From assembly GCA_034190875.2 (NCBI GenBank), contig CM067350.1:20668855-20732854 (forward strand): DNA of 64,000 bases, given 5' to 3'. This document shows positions 27,253 to 38,872 of this stretch, piece by piece. Numbering within the stretch: position 1 is the stretch's first letter; the number at the start of each line of letters is the position of its first letter. Origin of the DNA: Urechis unicinctus. Lineage: Eukaryota > Annelida > Polychaeta > Xenopneusta > Urechidae. The notes beneath the pieces are model-generated. The model was given only the letters and a program-made list of their open reading frames with translations, searched no databases and had not been told where the DNA came from. The translations under genes and the position numbers were made by a program.

Positions 27253-29060
27253 CACAGACGACAACCGAAAACAGGCCATGTTACTGCACTACGGGGGAGA
27301 AGAGGTATTTGAGATTCATGAAGCACTGTCCGAGGGTTAAACGATCGACTCGTATACAAGCCTCACCGCGAAACTCCAGAATATTTTGCGCCAAAGCGAA
27401 ATGCCGAGTACGAGGATACCTGTTCCGACAGACGACACAACAGACTGGTGAGACGCTCGACAAGGATGCGCGATTACTGCAAATGTCGAAAAATTGTGAC
27501 TTTACTGATGCTGCCCGCGAGATAAAGTCTCAGTTATCCAGAAGTGTGTTTTATCGAAAATTCGCGATAAGGACTTCGTGAACCAAATCTATTGCTGTCC
27601 GACCTGCTACAGTATGGCCGTACACTCGAAGCGACCATGACCCAAGTGAAGTCCATGGGTGGATCGACCCACTGCCAGGCTACGCCTGTTATTGTGTCGA
27701 TGCTTGTCTCGGATTGTTCAAGCAACGTTTCAACAATCCGAAACCACATAAACGTGTGCCAAACCAGCCGTCTACGTCAACGGGCCAAGCCAAGACTTGC
27801 TGTCCTGGTTGTGGCAATGCAAAGGGTCACATGAATCGAGCCAAGCATTGCCCTGCCTTGGGGTAAGCAGTGCGGGAAATGCAGCAATTACAACCATTTC
27901 GCATCAGTGTGCCGTGGAGGTGCACCAGCCCCGCAGCGTCAATCACCTGCCGCTAACGCTCACGCCCGTACTCCTTTGTGCAAGATGCGTCAGCAGTTCT
28001 GGATAGTTCCGAGTACGCTGTGTTCACTGTCCAGTCTCGCTCACCGCGAGGTCCTTATGTGTGCGAGATCAAACTCAATGGTTTTCCGACCCATATGGAG
28101 ATAGACACTGGTGCCGCGCTCAGTCTCGTAAGTGCTCAGCAATACGATCGATTACCCCGTTCGGTACCACTCGACACACTCAACCTACCAAACCTGAAGA
28201 CATATTCAGGCGACGTGATCCAGCCATTGGGACGTTGTGTTGTGCATGTCGAACATGAAGGCCAGAATTATGATCTCCCTTTACTTGTCGTCCCCGGCGA
28301 TGGTCCAAACTTGCTTGGGAGAGATTGGCTGCAGTGTGTTAGGCTTAACTGGCCTCACCTCCACCGTGTAGAGGCTGCGCCATTCGGCAGTCTTCCTAAA
28401 CTCTACCCGCAGTTGTTCTCAAATAAACTTGGTTGTGTGAAAAACGCTCCGCGAAACTTGTCGTGGATGAGAATGCAACACCGCGATGCTACAAGCCGCG
28501 CCCCGTTCCCTACGCGCTCCAGCGAAGGTCGAAGCGGAGTTGGAACGTCTTCAGTCCGAAGGAGTCATCCGTCCTTTTGAATTTGCCGACTGGGCTGCGC
28601 CCATCGTTCCGGTGCTGAAGTCAAACGGTGACATCAGAATTTGTGGTGACTACAAGCTCACTGTGAACGCCGCCACGAAAGTCGACAAATATCCGATTCC
28701 GAACATCAAAGACTTGTACGCGAAACTTGCTGGTGTAAATACTACTCGAAACTCGACTTGAGTCACGCTTATCAACAGGTTCCACTTGATGAGGGATCCC
28801 AGAGACTCACCACCATCACTACCTCAAAAGGTCTATTGACCTATCGTCTGTGCTATGGTGTCTCGTCGGCTCCGGGAATCTTTCAGAGGATAATGGAGCA
28901 CTTCTTCAAGGGCAAGTCTACCTAGACGATCTCCGTGTCAGGCACGGCGATGAACGCCGCAATCTCCATGTAGTGCTGCAGAAGCGACGTCTGCTAAAAT
29001 TGGTCAATGAACGATATTGCCAGCGCCCGTATTCAGCGTTGGGCCCTGATTTTTAAACTA
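27253..29060 (+). pseudogene. Gypsy gag-protease-RT, element 2, broken by many small indels
   Basis: Aligns to 23,607-25,465 of element 1. Substitutions are few, but one- to several-base deletions are frequent (for example near 27,413, 27,570, 28,445, 28,521 and 28,735), plus larger losses in the RT palm at 28,895-29,010. The protease DTGA and the zinc knuckle can still be read in separate frames. The YLDD region is disrupted. No functional product is possible. Confidence 0.9.
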
Positions 29061-29218
29061 CCGCTACCACTTACGCTATCGCCCTGGTTCCCAGATAGCC
29101 AACGCAGACGGTCTCAGCAGACTACCCGTCAATACTGGTTTGACGTCCGTGCCAGTCCCTGAAGAGACAATTCTAGCCCTCTCAAGTCTCGACAACACTC
29201 CAGTTACGGCAAAAACTG

Positions 29219-30598
29219 GTGGCTCAGTGGGTTGCCAAGGACCCCATACTCTCGCTTGTGGCCAAGTACTTGCGCGAAGGGTGGCCATCTGCCGCAGGAG
29301 AAGAGTTAGCGCCGTATTTTCATCGAAGAAATGAACTTTCAATCGAGCAAGGATGCATTTTGTGGGGATCCCGTGTCGTTATCCCACCCCCAGGCAGAGA
29401 CACTATTCTTGCCGATCTCCATGAAACACACCCCGGAATAGTCCGGATGAAATCCCTTGCCAGAAGCTATATCTGGTGGCCCGGGATGGACAAAGAAATC
29501 GAAACTACCGTACGTTCGTGTCACTCTTGTCAGCAACAAGCTGTCAGCCCACCGAAAGGTAACCTACACCCTTGGGAGTGGCCGGGAAGGCCCTGGCACC
29601 GCCTCCATATTGACTACGCTGGGCCCGTGGAAGGCAAGATGCTGCTAGTAATCGTGGATGCACACAGCAAGTTCGTTGAGTGTCATATCGTGCCCTCTGC
29701 AAACTCCGCGAACACCATCATCAAGCTACTACAGACGTTTGCTACCCACGGTCTTCCTGCACAACTGGTCAGCGATAATGGTACGCCCTTCACCAGCGAA
29801 GAATTTGCTCAGTTCTGCAGGAACAATGGCATAAAGCACATCCGCAGTGCGCCATACCATCCCGCCAGCAACGGTTTAGCAGAACGTGCAGTCCAAACCG
29901 TCAAGAACGGCTTGAGGAAAACAGTCGGTCCCAATCTCGAGACTCGCTTGTACCGTTTCCTCGCAACATATCGTCTCACACCCCAGACAACTACTGGTGA
30001 ATCACCCGCAGAGCTACTGCTTAAACGACGCCCGAGGTCTCGGCTTGACCTTCTGTGTCCTGACGTCCAAGGAAAGGTACTTGCCAAGCAAGCTAGTGGT
30101 CTCCGTGATCACGGCGATGAACGCTCGTTCATCTGTGGCGACGCTGTCTGGTCAATGAACTTTGCAGGCACCCCTAAATGGTTACCAGGCGTGTTAGAGA
30201 CTCAAACAGGCCCTGTTTCGTTCACGGTACGACTGTCAGATGGACGCCTATGGAAGCGACACATCGATCACTTGCGTCAGAGACTGCCGCATGAGCCGCA
30301 ACCCGAGCCATTTGATACTGACGAACCAGTTGTTCAACTGCCGCTGCCGCGACCGGACGCCATAGGTAGACACATTGTTACAGAATCGTCTGCGAGCCGA
30401 GTTCCCGCAAACGCCAAGTCAGTTTCGCCTCCAGCTGCCCTAACGCCTCAACGGAACGTTAGCAATTCGGCAACACCACCGCCATCTGAACATACCAGAC
30501 CACCCGATACTCGTATCACCACCACACCCCGCAAATCGACATCAGCCGCAACTCCCCTACGACGATCATCACGTGTGATTAACCACCCGCTAGGTTAA
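29219..30598 (+). CDS. Gypsy integrase, element 2 (open 459-codon frame)
   Basis: The longest intact domain in the window, but not a complete gene: it lacks an ATG and opens after a one-base insertion near 29,215 that disconnects it from the upstream polyprotein. Numbering from 29,219: zinc-binding residues H68, H71, C101 and C104 (HETHPG ... RSCHSC), and catalytic D132 (HIDYAG), D186 (SDNGTPF) and E222 (LAERAV), the D-D-35-E spacing of retroviral-type integrases. A proline/threonine-rich C-terminal region follows, ending RRSSRVINHPLG, typical of Gypsy polyproteins. The enzyme family inserts element cDNA into the genome; here it could only be made by an unusual initiation. Confidence 0.85.
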   Translation: MAQWVAKDPILSLVAKYLREGWPSAAGEELAPYFHRRNELSIEQGCILWGSRVVIPPPGRDTILADLHETHPGIVRMKSLARSYIWWPGMDKEIETTVRSCHSCQQQAVSPPKGNLHPWEWPGRPWHRLHIDYAGPVEGKMLLVIVDAHSKFVECHIVPSANSANTIIKLLQTFATHGLPAQLVSDNGTPFTSEEFAQFCRNNGIKHIRSAPYHPASNGLAERAVQTVKNGLRKTVGPNLETRLYRFLATYRLTPQTTTGESPAELLLKRRPRSRLDLLCPDVQGKVLAKQASGLRDHGDERSFICGDAVWSMNFAGTPKWLPGVLETQTGPVSFTVRLSDGRLWKRHIDHLRQRLPHEPQPEPFDTDEPVVQLPLPRPDAIGRHIVTESSASRVPANAKSVSPPAALTPQRNVSNSATPPPSEHTRPPDTRITTTPRKSTSAATPLRRSSRVINHPLG

Positions 30599-30676
30599 AT
30601 TATAAATACTGTACAGGGTTACGCGAACGCTGCCCTTCTGTGTCTGTACTTTCTGTAAAGACATTTTATACTAACT

Positions 30677-30707
30677 AAATGGGGAGGAATGTGGTGTATT
30701 TGTGTTT
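30677..30707 (+). other. Polypurine tract and 18-bp LTR stub of element 2
   Basis: aaatggggaggaa followed by TGTGGTGTATTTGTGTTT, then host sequence. The 3' UTR just upstream (30,599-30,676) has lost several short blocks relative to 27,010-27,123. Confidence 0.8.
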
Positions 30708-31393
30708 GTATCTTTATGCACTTGTCTAAGGCGCTCCGACAATGTAAATCATTAGTTGCTGTTCAAAAAGCTCATCAACCATGGTATACCATTGAGCTTA
30801 GTCAGAATTTTAATGTTTTGGTATCAAAAACAGTTAATCTGAGTGAAGTGGGATGGTGTATCGTCTCGATATTTTACTGTATCAATTGGCGTTTGACAAG
30901 GTGGAATTTTATCCCCTAATTTATCTCATGTGTATGTCGATGATCTTTCAAATCATGCATCGGCTGTTATATTGATGATATTTTTACTAACCATGGATTT
31001 AATGCGGACGATCTATGGCTGATGTAACCTTGAGGAAATGGATTGCAAAAATGTCTTGACCTTTGTTCTCGATTCGGAGCTCAACATGATGAAGTGTTCA
31101 ATCCATCCAAATCCGTTTGCATTGTGTCTCAACCAAAGACCCGTTAACTGTTCTGTTCATAAGTATCGTCGAATGATATACAATTGCAGTATGTTGAAAA
31201 AATGGAAATATTTAGGTCTTATGGTAAATGCAAACAGTGTCGCAAGATTTCAAGCATATGTCGGAATATCGCATTTATGAAGTGGATAGAGCTGTCCAAT
31301 AACTTATTAATACAATCTTCGAATGATTGTTCTATAGTTGGGTCTGGTGCCATATGGACCCATTGGTACCGTATTTTATATGCACCGCATTGA
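30707..31393 (+). pseudogene. LINE reverse transcriptase fragment, 3' part (after Gypsy)
   Basis: Continuation of the fragment at 22,909. In shifting frames one can read a QGGILSP-type motif near 30,905, a degraded catalytic site NADDLWLM near 31,005 (YADDL in the family), KYLGLMVNAN near 31,207 and the C-terminal HWYRILY near 31,370. Stops and frameshifts throughout. Compared with the paralogue at 50,986-51,715, 41 bp at the Gypsy junction and 9 bp near 31,273 are missing. Confidence 0.75.
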
Positions 31394-31699
31394 ACGCTTA
31401 CTTAATGCATGTCTTGTATACTCTGTGACTGAAATCAACTATAATTATTATATCGAATAGCTTTAATACATATGTTGTGTACTCCATGCTTTTTTTTATT
31501 AATTACAGCATTGATAGATATAATACTTATTTCAGAGAGAGAAGAAAAACATAAAGCCCTTATAAAATCACCGTTTATTTCATACACCGACAACAAATAT
31601 AATCATGTAAATAGACACAATCACTCTCTATATTTCTGTTTGATCAAAAAGTAAACAGTCCTGAGAAAAGTCCTATATATCAATTTAAGTAAAGACCAC

Positions 31700-32040
31700 T
31701 AACTTAACAGTCCCATATAGTTCCATATGACCGCACGGTAATGGTACTAGACCGGAACCCTGGGGTTCGAAACGTTGGCGATTATATATACGCCCCAATG
31801 ACGCAACAAAATGGCCGTATTGAATAATACGGGGCCTACCTGTGTCTGAAAGTAGTGCATGTTCAACTGTTGGCCACGAGCTGCACGGGGCCCCTACGGG
31901 GCCAACAATCGTCACACAATCGTAAGGCCCCGCAAAGGGGAAACGCTGCACGCCGTGCTGCTGGGGCTCGCAGGGTTTAGGCCCGTATGGGGCGCATAGG
32001 GAGCCTGTAAACAGCCCGTCAGTCTCTTGAGACCTAGGCA
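31700..32040. repeat. GC-rich repeat with Pol III B-box-like word, block C end
   Basis: A GC-rich island with repeated ggggcccc/ggccccg words and the motif ctggggttcgaaac at 31,761, close to the tRNA/SINE B-box consensus GGTTCGANNC. About 20 bases upstream is ggtactagaccgg, which resembles a tRNA anticodon-arm relic. It might be a tRNA-derived SINE, but no clear A box or tail is visible. It is repeated at 52,025-52,368 and ends at the palindrome gtctcttgagac. Confidence 0.35.
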
Positions 32041-32745
32041 TCAGTATCTGAAATATTCGTGTTCATTTTTTTTGTGGCGAAGGTGATTAGTGCAGGTTAA
32101 TCAATTTTTTGATTAACTATTTTCTCACATCTCAAAGGCTAAACGTGATGTACTTTCGCGAAGCAAGTCAATTCATCTATCTTTTTCATTGACAAACATT
32201 CAGGTTATTGACACGATTCATTCGTAGAAATACACGATCGTCTTCCATAATGGTCAGCCATGTTCAATGTAATTGATTCAGCAAACGAACGATGTACTCA
32301 TATCTAATCATATTTGTATTGTGAGAACATCTTATCTCAAACTTTTATACTCTAAACACAACAATCACAACCTTAAAACTTTAATTAGCCCAGGTATTCT
32401 ACTTGTGTAGTAGTAAGTCTATTGATTGAGAGACAATTGCATAGCTGATCTCTCGAAGCGATGAACTGGTATCAATAAAAGAACGACGCAGGGTGCTGTT
32501 GGTTGACTGGGGCTAAGCGGCTGGCAATGGCGCTGCGCCCGCATGTAGTGGCGTCTGGCGTTGGGGATTTCCATTTTGGCTGCTGGAAAAAAGTGGTGCC
32601 TTGTGTGAGGTTGCCAAAGGTAGTCATAAAGAATTGTAGCCTCTTATAAAGGTCACAAGATATATTGTCAGTGTGCTAACAAGCCGTCACTCTCCCGTTT
32701 GAGCAGTGGACAGCCGCGAACGGTGTAGACACCTTTACCTATGGT

Positions 32746-32911
32746 CACGTTAGTTTACCAGCAAACTAACGTGGCGGAGTCGGGCCCGTTGGAAGATAGA
32801 AGCTCACCCAAAGTGAGCAGGGAGCAAAAAAATCTAAATCTTGTTTAAGCATAATTTAACGTGTAGTATAGATAAGTGGTGGTGTGCCACAACCGCCATT
32901 TTCTATACTAC
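32746..32911. repeat. Hairpin cluster in block A'
   Basis: Same three inverted repeats as 17,806-17,971, with arms unchanged. Confidence 0.7.
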
Positions 32912-32929
32912 TCAAACAGAAATAAATCA

Positions 32930-33810
32930 AAGATGTGTAGTTGTTGCAAAGGACCCGGAGTTCTTCTATCAGATCTTGAAAGCCGGCGAATATCAAGCTC
33001 ATTCAACGCCTCATAGAGTGGGCTGATCGCATAGGGCAGCCAGTCATTACTTGATCAGCGCTCGAGGCATCTCCTTCTTCAGCCGCAGCTTGCACATGTG
33101 TGTTCACAACCTTTGCCACAGCTATAATGCCTCCTTGCAGGGCGTGCTGAATCTATTGGAGGACGAAATCATGGTTCCTCGAACTGCGTCGAATCTCTGG
33201 GTTAAGCCGCACCTCTTTCAGCCTGTTACAGTTACCCGGCTTCATCAGTTTCTGCAACAGGCTTTCTTTCGTGTCAACGTCCATACACTGCTGTAAAAGG
33301 TCATGAAGCCAACTTAGGGTGGATCGGGGGTCCTTCGCTCTCAGCACGTTTGGCTGAATTGTAAAGCTAAGTTTAGACTGTTGGGGAGGAGGGTGTATGT
33401 GGCCCACTTACAGCACACATCATCCATCCCCAAAGTATGCTGCAGTAAGCCCGCTCTTGTTCCTCGTTATCTCTCTCGTAATCGTCGTATGTAGATTTAA
33501 GTTGCTATACAACTGGGACGATGGCGTCCATAGAGACCGTGAGGGAGGCCATTGTTTGATGACTTGTCTGCGTGATCTGGCCTGGATCGTTTCTTCTAAG
33601 GTTTAGAAGGTTGCGCAATGACGTCTTTGGTAGCCTTGTGCAGCTGTGTATTGCTGCGTCTTTTGGAAGATTTTCCATTTTCTTTGATGATTTCCTTCCT
33701 GGTTTACTCAGAAACGGCAAAAGATTCCTGACGGGACTCCTCTGTATATCGCGCGATGATACGTCATACTGAGCTTGAGATGAGCCACAGGTAATAATCA
33801 TGGACGCCAT
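32930..33810 (-). pseudogene. Degraded retroelement gag-like sequence, block A'
   Basis: Paralogue of 18,000-18,877. The N-terminal part is open from ATG at 33,810 to a stop at 33,505 (101 codons). The frame that follows from 33,407 to 33,153 contains KPGNCNRL and LNPEIRRSSRNHDFVLQ, closer to the assumed family pattern than the A copy. The two parts are in different frames, so this copy is also broken. Confidence 0.35.
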
Positions 33811-35127
33811 GATGTCACCTACAAAGTGTAAATTTGTTCACCAATGACACAGCTCCTCATTTACTACACAGACTGCAATAAAACACTGCTCATAATATAA
33901 TGATAATTGGTCGCCCAGAAAAGCCTCAAGAGTTCAAAAGCGCAAATCAGACAATTTGACATAGATAATCAGCTTTGTAAGTCAATGCCATTTTAATTTT
34001 CCACCGTAACCTACTTATGATTTCTGAATAGGAAAGTATTATGCTGTGTGATGCCTCGAAGTGTTATGTACTGGGCATATCACGGAGAGTCCAATTATTT
34101 GCATATAGGGATAAAGATACACACAGTCAGGCGCAACATGGCAATTCATGTTCACTAAACTTCTAAGATAAGGATACCATCATGTGTTCAATGAGGTATT
34201 AGAACTTCGCCATTCACGTTTCCATTCATGATATAATTAAATGGTGCACAGTGGAATTATATCTTAGCTAACATAAGATGGCAGTCAATTACCCAAATCT
34301 CCTGGTACACTGTGCTTTCTATATTTATAAGTATTTTAGACGCAGCGTTGTAACGTTTTAGCCCGTATGGGCTCTCTTTATGAATTTATCTGTAATATTT
34401 ACCATTGTGTGAGGTTATCAGAAGGGATGAGCTGTCGTGTTGGGAGATATCATTGTAGAATTCTATTCCCCAGCTGTCAGTAAATTCAAATTCCAACTGA
34501 TATTTTAACGGTGCGTTATTGGCCTTTATACTTATCAACTCCATGAAAACCTCCGTAATCTATACGTACGACCATTGTATCTGCGCACCAATAACAGTCT
34601 TATGGTTTCTAGCTTATACCCGTTTATATATGGTATGATATTCCATCACCATAAGGAAAGCCCTTGCAGGTTATTTAATCGTTTGAACATATTGTTCAGG
34701 GGCAGTATTGTTATTTCGAGAAATATGATTCTTTGTAGTGCAAAATGGTCGTGTTTGTCCTTTTCCCGAATGCCATTCTCATATTAGTGTTGTCAAAGGA
34801 AGCTTGAAAACCTGATGTATAAGGTATAAGGCCCGTCATATATTAAATTCATTGCCAAGGTAAATAGTACAATGGTAATGATTATAGTCGCATCAAGTCG
34901 TAACCCAGACGTTATAGCAACACCCATATGTTTACCGTCCAGCTTAGTTTATATTGTTCATTATTATTATTGGTAGCTTAGACTATCGACATGTAGTGCC
35001 AAAGAACCGTCAAAGCTCTGATTAATGCACGCTCCCTCCAATATGAGGGATGAAATATCACAAGTGGTTAGTGTATGCATTAAACGAGGCATGCAAAGCT
35101 AATAAGCGTAAAGCTCAAGCATTCATT

Positions 35128-37928
35128 ATGTTTTGGTAGGTTCCAGCAAATGTGTGTTAATTCATCGGGTTTACTAACTTGACATATAAAAATAAATTGA
35201 TGTACCGCTGCAGGATGTCGTCACATGAAGTGATAAATTCTTTAAAATCAAACCTGGTCGTTGTTATTGAGTTAAATACTGTAACTTCTTATTCAACAAT
35301 CCAATAATCAAATTATCTGTGCACTTCTCTTGTGTCCCATGTTCTTTGGAGCCATCGCATGCCGTGTGCCACGTCACCGGATAATGACACAGCTTTATTC
35401 TCACCAATGGGCCTTGACAATAAAAACGGTCTTAACAAAACCTATCTACAACCTCAATGTTGTACTCCAATATCAATGATCCAATCAATGATGCCCGACG
35501 CTCATTAATATAATGTGCTTGAAAAATGGGAGGCAATGAGATTAATTTCTCAAATTGAAAACAATATGCAGGGATGGGTGCTTTGGTGGACTGCCATATC
35601 GAAACACGCGTCGGAAATACATCGAGAAATTACCTTTATATTCTTACTTCCAACAAATGATACTTTTGCTCGGCTTGTGACGTATAATGTTTGTTAAACA
35701 CTGTACCGCATGTTTTCAGGCGTTATTTACATATGTCAGTGCCCGTTATGTGCTTGTACAGTTAACCTGAGTAAATCAGATTGCATTTGCTCATTATTAA
35801 GTCCGACAGAATGTGTATGTGAACGGGGCATCAGTTTAGGGTTTGTCATGATTAAAACCACGAAGTCGATCTATATCGCAAATATGGCATAATGTTAGGA
35901 GACAATGAAGACACGAAGTGCGAACTATGGTAGCTTAAATTACATCGTGCAGGAGCGATTTTCAGAATTGCAAAGTCAGTATAATTATGCGTTAAGGTGA
36001 GGATGTTGTAGACTGGCCCCGAGAATCTCACATCCACAAATAACTGTGCATGTCCCCGTGACTATCCGGGTCAATAGTTATTTTCTATGGATCATAACCC
36101 AAAACTCTATACAGTATGTAAAACAACACCGCAGTCACAATAAATACCTCCTAAGCACTTTGTGTATCTACGACATAACGGTATTTCCATTCCTACCAAA
36201 TACCTATACCTTATTATTGTATCTAATAAATGAGTTGCGGTCAGGGTTCTGTAGACTCACCTTAAGTTATTGTATCTGCTGGGTTAGGAATCAATTGATA
36301 TGGCCTTCTTTTTAAATGAGCCTCATATTCATGTGGTAAGTTAAATGGACCGCTGTCATATTCATGATCCGCACACAATAAAGACGCATGACGATTGAAG
36401 GAGTAATGAGTCGAGAATTTGGGAGTTTATAGCTGTGCTAAGGGGTTTCACCTAAAGCTCCTCCCGGGGACATGTGTAAAGTCGCCATCTGGGAGCAGCG
36501 TGTTGCTTTATTAAAGCATCATTAAATACTACATGGAATTCTCTGATTTATTCGGGATCTCCTCGACCTATCAGATGACTCCATATCTTTACTGTCTCCG
36601 AGCCCCTAGATGTCAGATCAGCAGTCCGATGTGCTTTTGTTGACTTCATGGTATCGTCGTCTAATGGCGGGCGTGTATTGCATCTAGTTTCATAATCACC
36701 ACACCGCTTGTCGGAGTGAGCCCTGTAGGTGTAGATATACACTCCATCGTGTTATCCCAAAACAATAACAAAGTATTGTTTCCATCTCAAAAAGGCCCCT
36801 TCGAATATTTATATGTTTCCTGGTAGCCACATTAAAATGGACTAAACGCCAGATCACAAATATTATATAGATGTGCAAAATATGTAACAATGTTGGCATA
36901 GTCTTATTGCTATGGAATTTAACTCTCTCATGCCTTACCGATTGACCGCCTTCCAATAATGATAACATGATTTGAATGTCCATCCTGCCGTCATCTTCCA
37001 ATAGCCCCGAATGACAATGTAACAAAGTCTATTCTGCTGTGTATATCGCGGATGGTGCACTTATTGATAGAAGGCCATAAATATATAAAGCGATTATTCA
37101 TGTTTACCACACGTCTGACATTAGAACACTATACCACATAAAATGTGTCCTTTCTGCACCTTACATTGTTGTTATGCACATAAGTTGAAAGATAATATTT
37201 TGGGCACAAAGGGCTTTGCTCATTTTTTCTATACACATGTTTTCATTCATGGCTATATCAGAGAGTCTTAAGTGGCACTATATTTCAGCTAACATATAAA
37301 TAGGCAATTATACAAGGTATCCTATAACACTGCATTTTCCAAATTTAAAAGCGTTTGAGACAAAAGACGCAACGCTTTAATCCATATGGGCTCTCTAAGG
37401 TAATCCACCTGAAATATTGCCCATTATGTGCGGGTCTTACAGAAAGGTAAATTGTCGTTATGGGCGTTATCATAGTAGGTTTATAATCCCATGTGGTCAG
37501 TTAATTCAAGTTCTAACTGATATTCATACCATTTCATTATTAACCTTTATTATGAATACTGTCCTATGAACCTCAGGCCCGTAGCCAGGGGGGTTCGAGG
37601 GGTTCGAACGAACCGCCTACTTTGCCCAGAAAGGTCAGCCTTACTCTAGCGCATTTGTGTATATGTAGATATATCATGTGTCGATGGTGCCTTTAATAAT
37701 GGTCTTATAGCGCATCAGTATGAGCCAGGAGATATGTCCACTATTGAGGGGAAAAGAACTCCCCCCCCCCTCCCCACTTAAAATCCTGGCTACGGTCCTG
37801 AACCTCCTTTATCTATACTCTGGAGTCAGTTTACAGGCAACAATTGTGTGATATTGCCTAGCAACATCAAATCAATCCAATGTTGGTACTGTGTGTGGAA
37901 GAACTAATATCATAAATACGACCTTCTT
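35128..37928. repeat. 2.8-kb segment absent from unit 1, with a diverged second A-type copy
   Basis: Located where unit 1 reads straight from block A to tail (20,138/20,139). Its right part is a diverged direct copy of block A: 37,250-37,560 aligns with 34,243-34,550 and 19,300-19,560, and 37,900-37,928 with the end of A. This suggests unequal exchange between related units rather than a simple transposition. 36,545-36,790 and 37,400-37,530 reappear inverted at 53,280-53,640. 35,128-36,540 has nothing that I recognise. Confidence 0.7.
37574..37800. mobile_element. 227-bp MITE-like element with CAGG...CCTG terminal inverted repeats
   Basis: Terminal repeats are caggcccgtagccagg at the left and, reversed, caggaccgtagccagg at the right (one mismatch). 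A five-base duplication aacct flanks it (37,569-37,573 and 37,801-37,805). The related block A sequence at 19,551-19,565 shows the unoccupied site with a single aacct. There is no coding capacity. A run of ten c residues lies near the right end. The superfamily is not assigned. Confidence 0.85.
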
Positions 37929-38773
37929 GTAGACGTAAACAACCTATGCAGTGCTTTGCAGGGAAATTACTCGGACGCATAGGATGCTTATGAACGCTAA
38001 AGTGAGTATAATGACAGCGGTGTCCATGGTGTTTGCAATATACCCTGCGGCATAGTACATATGTATGTAACCATAACACTCAGTTTGCCTCCTTAAATCG
38101 ACTCGTAAAAGACCACACACGCACATATCAGATTCACGTTCTCATCTTATTCGGTATAAGCGGCAGTGTGTTCCGTTAGTAACCTTTGCTGACGATAGTA
38201 CTGATTTGATACAAGATCAGTCATCGATATTTTGGCCTTGATGGAGGCTAATGACTCAATGAAGTTGTTGACCACATTGTGCTTCACCAAATCACAACGT
38301 ATCTAACGCATTTATCATGCATATTATAGAACATTGTAACCCATGATAAATGATATTCAATATATGTTGGCACCAATGCAAGTGACATACTTGAGTAAAT
38401 TTGCTGCATAACTTTGCAATTGGTTCCAGCGTCAAACGTATTGATAGCAGATGTACTGTGAGCAACATGCAATCTGTTAAATACACCCAAACAAAATAAT
38501 CAGGTATGTTTGGTGCACTTGATTTAGGTCACAAGTACATTATTGATATCGAATGTATTCACGATTATCACTTAATAGCACATTCAACAACATACTTGCA
38601 TTTGCAAAGATCAGTTTGACACATGCCAATTATAACAAGCATGCACGATAGCTCATCGCATAAAACGTATTGCACCCCCGAATCTGGCAGTTTGAGTCAA
38701 ATAAGCCCAGAACTAGAACAGTTCTATAAGGGGTTGCTGTACGTTTTATACGATTAGCTATCATGCATGTTTG

Positions 38774-38774
<1 letters not shown>
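37929..38774. repeat. 'Tail' block of unit 2
   Basis: Close match to 20,139-20,988. Non-coding; leads into the left half of the split (AT)n array. Confidence 0.75.
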
Positions 38775-38865
<91 letters not shown>

Positions 38866-38872
38866 ATATTTA
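38775..38872. repeat. (AT)n microsatellite 2 (left half of split array)
   Basis: About 98 bp of TA repeats with two ttta interruptions at the right. Bounded on the right by the inverted repeat at 38,873. Confidence 0.95.

Larger units (their letters stand above)
27137..30707 (+). mobile_element. Ty3/Gypsy LTR retrotransposon, element 2 (5' deleted)
   Basis: Head-to-tail second copy of the same Gypsy lineage, sharing the central LTR with element 1. It carries the same RNase H deletion (junction at about 29,020). Its 3' LTR is cut after about 18 bp (30,690-30,707) and joins genomic DNA (gtatctttatgc). Confidence 0.88.

Noticed and set aside
31755-31775. tRNA gene suggested by ggttcgaaac
   Set aside because: No cloverleaf can be drawn: acceptor and D arms are missing.
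31685-32041. 118-codon minus-strand frame in the GC-rich block
   Set aside because: It spans a non-coding-looking repeat with palindromic GC words; its paralogue at 52,008-52,404 is broken into overlapping shorter frames.
37574-37800. hAT-type MITE
   Set aside because: The termini would permit it, but an 8-bp target duplication is not present; only 5 bp (aacct) repeat, so the superfamily is left open.
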